NCBI GenBank assembly: GCA_945875065.1 | Contig: CAMCJC010000038.1 | Location: 1-12,490, forward strand | Length of the DNA: 12,490 bases | Origin: an uncultured Propionibacteriaceae bacterium | Lineage (GTDB): Bacteria; Actinomycetota; Actinomycetes; Propionibacteriales; Propionibacteriaceae | Direction of reading: 5' to 3' | Part shown: one piece after another, positions 6,463-12,490 of the stretch | Numbering within the stretch: the first letter of the stretch is position 1 | Layout: the number at the start of each line of letters is the position of its first letter | Notes under the pieces: generated by a model | What the model saw: only the letters and a program-made list of their open reading frames with translations | What the model was told of the DNA's origin: nothing | Database searches by the model: none | Translations under genes and position numbers: made by a program

Positions 6463-7146
6463 CTAGAACACGGCGGGACGGATACTGAGGTTCTCGATTA
6501 CGGCGTTCTCCGGTGTGTCGACGACGAGTCGGACCGCGGCTGCAACTGATTGAGGCGCGACATAGCGGCTGCCGTCGTAGTTTTCGTTGCCGGCGTCGGA
6601 CTGCATCTGGCGCTGCATGTCGGTATCGGTGCGGCCGGGGTGAACCGACGAGACCCGTACCCGGCCGCGGAGTTCCTCGCGGAGCGCGTCGGTCAGGGCC
6701 CGCAGCGCGAACTTGGAACCGGAATAGACGGCTCCTCCCGGGTTGGAATGGAATCCCGAGCCAGAGTTGATGGCTACGACGATCCCCTTCGCCGCTTCCA
6801 AGGCGGGAATCAGGAGGCGGGTGAGTTCGGCGACGGCGAACACGTTGGTCTCGAAGACCTCGCGCCAGGTTTCGAGTCGCATTTCAGCCAGGGGCCCGAA
6901 GCGGGCGACACCGGCGGAGTGCACCAGCACGTCGAGGCGGTCGATCCCGGAGCATGCTGCGGCGAGGGTGTCGGCATCGGTGAGGTCGCCTACGAAAGGT
7001 GCGGCTTCGGGTAGTTCGGCGACAACGCGAGCGACGGCGGCTTCGTCGCGGCCGCCGACGAGGATGCGGTGAGTGGCGGCGAGGTCGCGGGCGATGGCGA
7101 GACCGATCCCGCGCGAGGCGCCGGTGACGAGGGCGAGGGGCTTCAT
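6463..7146 (-). CDS. Short-chain dehydrogenase/reductase (SDR family)
   Basis: A 227-residue classical SDR oxidoreductase, cytoplasmic and NAD(P)-dependent. The Rossmann nucleotide site is TGASRGIG (8-15), and the acidic DLT (54-56) binds adenine in this family. The usual NNAG is HSAG (76-79). The catalytic set is Asn101, Ser128, Tyr141 and Lys145, in YSGSK with the normal 13-residue Ser-Tyr spacing; VHPGRTDTDM follows the active site. GGRDE after strand 2, with an Arg, favours NADPH. It is slightly short for the family (about 250), being compact at the C terminus. The substrate is unknown. Start ATG at 7146 with a weak AGG upstream. It lies 49 bases upstream of DUF3097 on the same strand, so co-transcription is plausible. 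Confidence 0.9.
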   Translation of the reverse strand: MKPLALVTGASRGIGLAIARDLAATHRILVGGRDEAAVARVVAELPEAAPFVGDLTDADTLAAACSGIDRLDVLVHSAGVARFGPLAEMRLETWREVFETNVFAVAELTRLLIPALEAAKGIVVAINSGSGFHSNPGGAVYSGSKFALRALTDALREELRGRVRVSSVHPGRTDTDMQRQMQSDAGNENYDGSRYVAPQSVAAAVRLVVDTPENAVIENLSIRPAVF

Positions 7147-7190
7147 GCCTGCAACCTATCGCCTCGCCACCGGCGCTCTCGTATCTGGAG

Positions 7191-7751
7191 CTACTTTCGT
7201 CCACCCCAGGGCTGTACGAAGCTGTTGCCAGGAAGTCCTTCGACCGCCAGCAGAAGCTCCGGCGCCTTCGCGCCGTCGAGCTGTTCCCGGATCAGGTCTG
7301 CGTGCCCGGCGTGTCGCGCGAACTCTTCGAGATGGTGGAGCATCCCCCAGCGCAGCGACGCGGTCGCGGGTTCGTTCTCCCCGTACCAAGGTCGTGGCCC
7401 CATTTGAACTTCCTGCGCCGGATCCAGGTCATCGAAGGCTGCCAGATACTCCTTCGTGGCTTGGTCGAAGTCCGCGAGGACGGCGGCGAAGGACTCGTCT
7501 TCGGCCAGCGCGAAGCTCTCGAAGAATCCTCCCTGAGGCTTGTGCGGAACACCGATTGTCGGCGAGATAGGGGTGCGAAGCACGTACGCGCTGTGCTTGA
7601 TGATTCCGCCGATGGACAGGGCTGACGCTAGCGGGCGGGATCGCAGCTGTTCGTCGCTGAGGCCGTAGGCGGAGGCACGGATCGCGGCGAGCTGGGTCGC
7701 GATCATGTCTTTGATCGTGGTGCGCTCGTCGGCGACGGCGGGCTGGTACAT
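7191..7751 (-). CDS. DinB / DUF664 family protein
   Basis: A 186-residue four-helix-bundle protein of the DinB/DUF664 superfamily, which includes metal-dependent enzymes such as mycothiol-dependent maleylpyruvate isomerase and bacillithiol transferases. Metal-ligand candidates are His53 in IKHSAYV and the cluster HHLEEFARHAGHADLIRE (about 139-156), the hallmark of DUF664. Actinobacteria make mycothiol, so a thiol-transfer or detoxification role is possible, but no substrate can be named. Start: ATG at 7751-7749, because AAAGGA lies seven bases upstream; the in-frame ATG at 7757 is only one base from it. It diverges from the WYL regulator gene across about 80 bases, a layout typical of a regulator and its target. 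The dehydrogenase gene lies 44 bases downstream. Confidence 0.86.
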   Translation of the reverse strand: MYQPAVADERTTIKDMIATQLAAIRASAYGLSDEQLRSRPLASALSIGGIIKHSAYVLRTPISPTIGVPHKPQGGFFESFALAEDESFAAVLADFDQATKEYLAAFDDLDPAQEVQMGPRPWYGENEPATASLRWGMLHHLEEFARHAGHADLIREQLDGAKAPELLLAVEGLPGNSFVQPWGGRK

Positions 7752-7758
7752 AATCATT

Positions 7759-7764
7759 TCCTTT
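7759..7764 (-). promoter_or_regulatory. Ribosome-binding site deciding the DinB gene start
   Basis: AAAGGA on the minus strand sits seven bases before ATG 7751 and only one base before the alternative ATG 7757, which favours the shorter protein. Confidence 0.7.
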
Positions 7765-7833
7765 CGTTGGCTGAGGAGAATCTCGCATCAAAACAGGACG
7801 GTTTGTGTCCGCTAGGGGTGGGAACCTTGGGCC

Positions 7834-8841
7834 ATGACTGACCCGACTTCCCGTCTGTTCCGACTCCTGGGCCTGTTCCAGAGCCGTTCCGTATGGACTG
7901 GACGAGAACTGGCGGATCGTCTGGAGACTCAGCCGCGCACCGTGCGTCGGGATATCTCTAGGTTGCGGGAACTTGGCTATCGGATAGACAGTCTCCAGGG
8001 GCTCGGTGGCGGCTACCGGCTTGCCGCCGGGGGCAGCATCCCGCCGTTGCTACTCCAAGAGGACGAAGCGGCGGCGATGTACGCATGCCTCCGCGTTGGT
8101 GCCGCGGATGGCGCCGATCCGATCGGAGAGGCGGCGCTGCGAGCGTTGATGAAGCTGGGCGCGATCCTTCCCGGCCCTGCCCGGCAACGTGCAGAGGCTG
8201 TCGGAGATGCCATCGCGCTGTTGCCGCCTCCAGTGCAGCATGCCGTAGTTGATCTGACGCTGCTGATGGAACTCGCACAGAGCATCAGCGACCGGACCGT
8301 GACTCGAATGACCTATCGAGATGCCGTGGGCAATGAGACCGAACGCGATGTCGAACCCACTTCGCTGATTCACAACAGCGGCCGTTGGTACCTGGTGGGT
8401 TTCGACCGCTTACGCGAAAACTGGCGTCTGTTCCGGCTGGATCGGATAGTGAGCGCTCGGGTCCTGACGTTCACCTTCACCTACCGGGAGCCACCCACCA
8501 ACGCAGAGATGCTCCAGGGGCGCGAGTTCAGAAGCTGGCCGGTCGAGGCCGTCGTTAGGTTCGAGTGCCCCGGTAAGAAGGTCCTTGATCTGATCCCGGC
8601 ACGCTACAGGGAGTTGGTCGCCGAGACCGAGAACGGTTGCACGGTAAGGGTTGGGGCTTTCGAGGCGTGGAAGCTGGCCATGTGGTTGGTCAGGGCCGCC
8701 CGGGTGTTGGAGACATCGGTCATGGTCGTCTCGGGCGCCGAAGTCGCCTCGGCAATGCGCTCGCTCGGCACTGATCTACTGCGTGCGGCGTCATCCCAGC
8801 AGGCGCAGGGCGATGCCATCGGCCAGGAGCCTGCCCCTTAG
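7834..8841 (+). CDS. WYL-domain transcriptional regulator (YafY-like)
   Basis: A 335-residue DNA-binding regulator. The N-terminal winged helix-turn-helix (about 5-62) has the HTH_11 signature: ELADRLETQPRTVRRDISRL, then LGYRI and GLGGGYRL. A helical linker (about 70-135) is followed by the WYL domain (about 140-210), with the name-giving motif intact as RWYLVGFDRLRENWRLFRLDRI (184-205). The C-terminal WCX part runs to about 315. WYL domains are thought to sense ligands, in some cases nucleic acids or nucleotides. The start is ATG at 7834 with a loose GGTGGGAA upstream. It diverges from the DinB gene, which it probably regulates; AAAC-N6-GTTT at 7791-7804 in the shared region is a weak operator candidate. 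The gene overlaps the 3' end of hemW by 51 bases, tail to tail. Confidence 0.93.
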   Translation: MTDPTSRLFRLLGLFQSRSVWTGRELADRLETQPRTVRRDISRLRELGYRIDSLQGLGGGYRLAAGGSIPPLLLQEDEAAAMYACLRVGAADGADPIGEAALRALMKLGAILPGPARQRAEAVGDAIALLPPPVQHAVVDLTLLMELAQSISDRTVTRMTYRDAVGNETERDVEPTSLIHNSGRWYLVGFDRLRENWRLFRLDRIVSARVLTFTFTYREPPTNAEMLQGREFRSWPVEAVVRFECPGKKVLDLIPARYRELVAETENGCTVRVGAFEAWKLAMWLVRAARVLETSVMVVSGAEVASAMRSLGTDLLRAASSQQAQGDAIGQEPAP

Positions 8842-9990
8842 AGTCAGAACCAAGCGGCCGTCGTGAAACTTCCCCAAGTCCTCGGAGACGATGCTCTCCG
8901 CCCGCTCGCGTTCCGGCTCGGTCAGAACGTTCAGGGGCAGGCCACTGCTGAGACGAAGTTCCAGCATGATGCGTTCAGTCCGGCGTTCCTCGGCCGACAG
9001 GAGTTCGCGGGCTTGGGCCGGCGAGTTACCCGCCATCAGCTGGGCCGTATATGAGCGGGGGTGACGGCGGTTCCAGAATCTGACTCCCCCGATGTGGCTG
9101 TGCGCGCCGGGGCCGAAACCCCACCAGTTCGAGCCATGCCAATAGGCCAAGTTGTGGCGGCACTCGCCTCCTAGCCGAGCCCAGTTGCTCGTCTCGTAGT
9201 TCGTGAATCCCTGCCTGGTCAAGAACTCCTCAGCCATCAGGTACTTGGCGGCCAGTTCGTCATCATCCGGCATTGATAGTGCACCGCGGCGTACCCGAAG
9301 TGCCAGCCGGGTCCCCTCCTCGACGATCAACGAGTATGCGGAGATATGGTCTGCGGGCGTCTCAGCGATGGCCTGAAGACTCATTCCCCAGTCCGCTTCC
9401 GACTCGCCCGGGGTGCCAAAGATCAGGTCGAGGGAAACATGGTCGAACCCCGCATCGGCAGCCCACTGGGCGGCGTCTAGCCCACGGCCGGGGGTATGGG
9501 ACCGCTCGAGGGTAGCTAGGACGTGCGGAACTACCGACTGCATCCCTAGCGAAATCCGGGTGAACCCGCCGGCACGTAACTCGAAGAACGTATCGGCGTC
9601 GACGGTCTCGGGGTTGGCTTCTGTCGTGACCTCAACGTTGCTGCTGAGTCCGAAACGGTCCCGGAGCGCATCCAGCAACTTAACCAGCCGTGGCGCTCCC
9701 AAGAGGGTCGGGGTGCCGCCGCCGAAGAACACGGTATCCAAGGAAACCTCGCCCAGGGTTCGGGCAGCCAGATCAAACTCGGCGAGTACCGCCGCCAGAT
9801 AGTCGTCGGCGGCCATCCCTGCGAGTTCGGAGGCGGTGTAGGTGTTGAAATCGCAGTAACCGCAACGGGTCCGGCAAAACGGCACATGCACGTACGCGGA
9901 AAGCGTGGTCCTGCCCAGCGAAGCAAGCGCGGCGGCGGGCAGGGCACCGTCGGCTGGCGCGGGTTCGCCGATGGGTGGCTGGCTGGGCAC
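8791..9990 (-). CDS. hemW: Radical SAM heme chaperone HemW (coproporphyrinogen III oxidase-like)
   Basis: A 399-residue radical SAM protein. The 4Fe-4S/SAM motif CRTRCGYC is at Cys39, Cys43 and Cys46 and is followed by DFNTYT, as in HemW rather than HemN. Further family marks are FFGGGTPTLL, TTEANPETV, ISLGMQS, YSLIVEEGT and the C-terminal HNLAYWHGSNWWGFGPGAHSH segment, typical of HemW. Members bind heme and deliver it to target proteins; many were misnamed coproporphyrinogen oxidase. Start: GTG at 9990-9988 gives VPSQPP, close to related actinobacterial proteins; the frame stays open to 10116 but that runs into the divergent transporter gene. No ribosome site is visible and TAGTCT lies seven bases upstream, which would suit a leaderless transcript. 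The 3' end overlaps the WYL gene by 51 bases. Confidence 0.95.
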   Translation of the reverse strand: MPSQPPIGEPAPADGALPAAALASLGRTTLSAYVHVPFCRTRCGYCDFNTYTASELAGMAADDYLAAVLAEFDLAARTLGEVSLDTVFFGGGTPTLLGAPRLVKLLDALRDRFGLSSNVEVTTEANPETVDADTFFELRAGGFTRISLGMQSVVPHVLATLERSHTPGRGLDAAQWAADAGFDHVSLDLIFGTPGESEADWGMSLQAIAETPADHISAYSLIVEEGTRLALRVRRGALSMPDDDELAAKYLMAEEFLTRQGFTNYETSNWARLGGECRHNLAYWHGSNWWGFGPGAHSHIGGVRFWNRRHPRSYTAQLMAGNSPAQARELLSAEERRTERIMLELRLSSGLPLNVLTEPERERAESIVSEDLGKFHDGRLVLTLRGRLLADGIALRLLG

Positions 9991-9997
9991 GACCGAA

Positions 9998-10003
9998 AGA
10001 CTA
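9998..10003 (-). promoter_or_regulatory. Possible -10 box for leaderless hemW transcript
   Basis: TAGTCT on the minus strand fits the actinobacterial TANNNT -10 pattern and ends seven bases before the GTG start, the distance expected if transcription begins at the start codon. No ribosome site is visible. No clear -35 is seen, so this is tentative. Confidence 0.3.
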
Positions 10004-10037
10004 TCGTCCCGAAGTGTGTTTCCCAGCCCCGTGGCGG

Positions 10038-10051
10038 TGACATCGATGACA
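10038..10051 (+). promoter_or_regulatory. Possible LacI-type operator before the sugar ABC operon
   Basis: TGACATCGATGACA is a 14-base near-palindrome around a central CG, with six of seven pairs symmetric and a perfect inner CATCGATG. LacI-family operators have this central-CG form and commonly control sugar transport operons. It ends ten bases before the ATG at 10062, where a repressor would block transcription of a short or leaderless message. No LacI gene is in the window, so this is an inference from one site. Confidence 0.35.
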
Positions 10052-10061
10052 AACTGGTGCG

Positions 10062-11348
10062 ATGAACCTGACTCGACGAAGCGTTCTTGGAATCGGCGGC
10101 CTCGCGGCCGCGGCAACTCTTTCCGCCTGCGGCAGCAACAGCGGCCTCGGCGGCAGTTCCTCCAGCGCCCCAGCTAGCGGTGCGGCCTCGGCGGGCGGCG
10201 TCACGCTCGCGCAGTGGTACCACGAATACGGCGAAGCCGGCGTCAAGGAGGCGGTCGAGAAGTATGCCTCGGAGTACACCGCGGCCACGGTCCAGGTGAA
10301 ATGGAACACCGGCGACTACGGCAAGACCCTCGCCGCGCAGCTCCTCACCGACGACGTCCCCGACGTGTTCGAAGTCGAACAGGGCGGCTCACTCGACATG
10401 ATCCGCGCCGGCCAGCTGGCGGACCTCACCGATCTCATCGCTCCAGTCAAGGACGACTTCAACGATGCCGTCATGAAGCGCTTCACATTCGGGGACAAGG
10501 TGCACGGCATCCCCCAGACCATCGACATGCAGCTGCTGTATTACCGGCCGTCTGTCCTCAAGGCCGCCGGTGTGAACCCACCGACGACGTTCGAGGAACT
10601 CGTAACAGCAGCTAACGCCGTTGCGACCGGTGACATGGGAGGCTTCTTCGCGGGCAACGATGGCGGCATCGGGATCCTCGGCACACTCCTGGTGTGGGCT
10701 TCGGGCCACACCCAGCTAGACGACGCCCGTACCCAGGCGGCTTTCCTAACCGACGACTTCTATGCAGCTCTGTCCGCCTACCGCAGTTTCTTCCAGACGA
10801 AAGGACTGTTGAAGGCCGCCTCGGCGGAGTGGCACTCCGGGGCGCCGTTCGTCAACGGCGAGACCGCGATGCAGTGGGGCGGCTTGTGGTCGCTGCCCGA
10901 CATCGTCGCTGCTCACGGCGAAGACGTCGGCGTTCTGCCGTTCCCAAAGATCGGCGCAGGCGGCCGCCCGGCGGTTCCCTTCGGTGCGTTTGGGGCTTGC
11001 GTCGCCGCGAAGGGAAAGAACGTCGAGGCCGCCAAGGACTTCGTCAAGTGGCTGTGGATCGACCAGACCGAAAAGCAGGTCGACTTCTCCAACTCCTACG
11101 GCACCCACATTCCGGCACGGAAGTCGCTGGTGGCCAAGGCCGGCAAACTGGCATCTGGGCCGGGCGCCGAGGCGGCTAAACTCGTCGCAGAGTGCGGGTA
11201 TGCCAACGACATCATGTGGTCCGGGCCCCTCGGCGAGACTTATTCCGCGAATGTCAGCAACATCGTCAAGGACGGCAAAGATCCAAAGGAAGCCTTCGCG
11301 GGGTTCGCCGAGCAGGTAGCCGCCGAGTTGGAGAAGTTGAAGGCGTGA
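10062..11348 (+). CDS. Carbohydrate ABC transporter substrate-binding lipoprotein
   Basis: A 428-residue extracellular solute-binding protein of the family 1 (CUT1, MalE-like) type that captures a sugar or glycoside for the permeases encoded next. The N terminus is a lipoprotein signal: Arg5-Arg6 in TRRSVLG resembles a Tat motif, a hydrophobic stretch follows, and the lipobox LSAC places the lipidated cysteine at 23. A Ser/Gly/Ala-rich tether (about 24-48) leads to the binding domain, starting at VTLAQWYHEYG. Later landmarks are DVPDVFEVEQGG, VHGIPQTIDMQLLYYRP, ETAMQWGGLWSLP and HIPARKSLV, normal for the family. The sugar cannot be named. ATG 10062 is the first start after an in-frame TGA at 10047 and has no ribosome site, so it may be leaderless. 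It heads an operon of overlapping genes. Confidence 0.94.
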   Translation: MNLTRRSVLGIGGLAAAATLSACGSNSGLGGSSSSAPASGAASAGGVTLAQWYHEYGEAGVKEAVEKYASEYTAATVQVKWNTGDYGKTLAAQLLTDDVPDVFEVEQGGSLDMIRAGQLADLTDLIAPVKDDFNDAVMKRFTFGDKVHGIPQTIDMQLLYYRPSVLKAAGVNPPTTFEELVTAANAVATGDMGGFFAGNDGGIGILGTLLVWASGHTQLDDARTQAAFLTDDFYAALSAYRSFFQTKGLLKAASAEWHSGAPFVNGETAMQWGGLWSLPDIVAAHGEDVGVLPFPKIGAGGRPAVPFGAFGACVAAKGKNVEAAKDFVKWLWIDQTEKQVDFSNSYGTHIPARKSLVAKAGKLASGPGAEAAKLVAECGYANDIMWSGPLGETYSANVSNIVKDGKDPKEAFAGFAEQVAAELEKLKA

Positions 11349-12235
11349 CACGTCATCGCGGGGGGCTGTGGTTCGCGGCGTTCACGGCTCCCTTCGCCGT
11401 CGGGTTGTTGATCTTCGTCTACGTCCCCATCGTTTGGAGCGCCTGGCTGTCCCTGTTCGAGGCGCGCAGCACCCTGACGCCCACCAAGTTCGTGGGGTTC
11501 GAGAACTACCAGGCTCTGCTGGCCGATCCCCTGTTCCGCGACTCCCTCGTGGTGTTCGCGGCCTTCGCGCTGGTCATCGTGCCCCTGACGTACGTCTGCT
11601 CGCTCGGTTTGGCGCTGCTCCTCAACGGCCTCAAATGGGGCCAGGCGTTCTTCCGGTCCGTGTTCTTCATCCCGACCGCCGTCTCGTACGTCGTGGCGGC
11701 CCTCGTTTGGCGCTTCGGTTTCTTTCCGGGAACCCGGTTCGGGCTGGTGAACTCCCTGATCCGCAGCCTCGGCGGCGAGTCGGTTAACTGGCTAGGCGGG
11801 GGCAACAACCTGTACTGGGTGGCCCTGGTTAGCGTGCGGCTGTGGCTCCAGTCGGGCTTCTACATGATCTTGTTCATCGCGGGGCTGCAGCGCATCCCGC
11901 CCGAGACCTACGAGGCAGCGGCGCTCGATGGCGCTCACGGCTGGAGGGTGTTGCGCTACATCACGCTCCCGCAGCTCCGCGCGACCTCCGCCGCCGTGAT
12001 CATGCTGTTGCTCATCAACGCGTTCCAGGCGTTCGACGAGTTCTACAACCTGCTCGGCTCGATCGGGTCTTACCCGCCGTACGGACGGCCCCCGCTGGTG
12101 CACCTGTACCTGACCGCCTTGGGTGGCGGGCAGCAGAACCTGGGGATGGGCGGGGCCGGCACGATGATCCTCGCGTCGATCATCGTGCTATTCGGACTCG
12201 CCCAGAACTGGGTGCTGAACCGGGGGCGGCGATGA
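11345..12235 (+). CDS. Sugar ABC transporter permease, MalF/UgpA type
   Basis: A 296-residue inner-membrane subunit of a CUT1 sugar importer. About six membrane segments are visible, including LWFAAFTAPFAVGLLIFVYV (8-27), the region around 66-92, the region around 104-123, FYMILFIAGL (172-181), AAVIMLLLINAF and TMILASIIVLFGLA. The cytoplasmic EAA loop that docks the ATPase is YEAAALDGAHGWRVLRYITLP (189-209), with the conserved Glu190, Asp195 and Gly196. Start: GTG at 11345 overlaps the binding-protein stop by four bases (GTGA). The frame is open back to 11192, but that lies inside the binding-protein gene and lacks family similarity. It pairs with the next permease. No ATPase is seen; CUT1 importers often share one encoded elsewhere, or it may lie beyond the window. 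Confidence 0.94.
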   Translation: MTRHRGGLWFAAFTAPFAVGLLIFVYVPIVWSAWLSLFEARSTLTPTKFVGFENYQALLADPLFRDSLVVFAAFALVIVPLTYVCSLGLALLLNGLKWGQAFFRSVFFIPTAVSYVVAALVWRFGFFPGTRFGLVNSLIRSLGGESVNWLGGGNNLYWVALVSVRLWLQSGFYMILFIAGLQRIPPETYEAAALDGAHGWRVLRYITLPQLRATSAAVIMLLLINAFQAFDEFYNLLGSIGSYPPYGRPPLVHLYLTALGGGQQNLGMGGAGTMILASIIVLFGLAQNWVLNRGRR

Positions 12236-12490
12236 AGCAGTCTCGCGTCTGGCTGGCGCTGCGGTACGGGGTCGCTTCCGCGCTGGCGTTGCTGTTTATC
12301 CTGCCGTTCTATGTGATCATCCGGAATGCTGTCTCGTCGAATCAGAACCTCACGGCGGCCCGCTGGACTTGGCTTCCCGACCGCCTGAGCGGAGAGAACC
12401 TCTCCTCACTGCTCAGCAACGACTCGGTCGGTATCGGACGCGCCATGCTGAACTCGGCGATCATGGCGAGTATGCAGACCGTCGGCACCG
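12232..12490 (+). CDS. Sugar ABC transporter permease, MalG/UgpE type, 3' end cut by window edge
   Basis: The first 86 residues of the second permease of the importer. The start is ATG at 12232, overlapping the previous stop by four bases (ATGA), with a GGGGG ribosome site about five bases upstream. A short basic N terminus (MKQSRVWLALRY) precedes one membrane segment (ASALALLFILPFYVIIRNAV, 15-34), then the periplasmic stretch RWTWLPDRLSGENLSSLL, normal for MalG-like subunits, and the start of the conserved LNSAIMASMQT membrane segment. The EAA loop is beyond the window. Family is inferred from position and the N-terminal pattern. Confidence 0.88.
   Translation, partial: MKQSRVWLALRYGVASALALLFILPFYVIIRNAVSSNQNLTAARWTWLPDRLSGENLSSLLSNDSVGIGRAMLNSAIMASMQTVGT

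Noticed and set aside
9991..10116. Longer N terminus for HemW
   Set aside because: It runs into the divergent transporter gene and HemW-like sequence starts at VPSQPP.
11192..11344. Longer N terminus for the first permease
   Set aside because: It lies inside the substrate-binding protein gene in another frame; the GTGA overlap gives a normal permease N terminus.
1..12490. Defence island, prophage, transposon or CRISPR array
   Set aside because: No repeat-spacer pattern, transposase, integrase, terminal repeats or defence-gene motifs are seen in any gene of the window.

Overview
This is a high-GC, gene-dense stretch that reads as a chromosomal segment of an actinobacterium. The evidence is GTG starts, an actinobacterial-type tgt product, a dnaJ that follows hrcA, and a DUF3097 gene, a family I know mainly from Actinomycetota. 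A member of the Propionibacteriales would fit, but that is a weak inference. There are fourteen protein-coding genes, two cut by the window edges (tgt at the left, a sugar permease at the right). I see no tRNA, rRNA, insertion sequence, CRISPR array or phage gene. No stretch over 300 bases lacks a gene.

Layout. Bases 1-3855 (minus strand) form a tight operon, hrcA-dnaJ-rsmE-tgt, with 1-nt gaps or 1-4 nt overlaps. It combines heat-shock control, a co-chaperone, a 16S rRNA methyltransferase and a tRNA base-exchange enzyme. Its promoter region holds a perfect 9-9-9 CIRCE operator (3874-3900), the binding site of HrcA itself. Diverging from it is a metallo-beta-lactamase-fold hydrolase (3953-4771), which ends against an inositol-monophosphatase-family gene on the other strand; the two stop codons share the same CTAG.

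Bases 4768-7146 (minus strand) hold the phosphatase, the DUF3097 gene and a short-chain dehydrogenase. A DinB/DUF664 protein (7191-7751, minus) then diverges from a WYL-domain transcription factor (7834-8841, plus), a likely regulator-target pair. The WYL gene runs 51 bases into the 3' end of hemW (8791-9990, minus). From 10062 to the right edge lies a carbohydrate ABC importer operon: a lipoprotein with a Tat-like signal, then two inner-membrane permeases, each start overlapping the preceding stop.

hemW, DUF3097 and hrcA-dnaJ-rsmE lie near each other in many actinobacteria. Here that conserved block appears interspersed with accessory metabolic genes, and a sugar transporter adjoins hemW. 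I find no convincing new multi-gene system. The points most worth a second look are the CIRCE site shared between hrcA and the metallo-hydrolase gene, the altered base-binding pocket of Tgt, the TOPRIM-like region in the DUF3097 protein, and the WYL/DinB pair.
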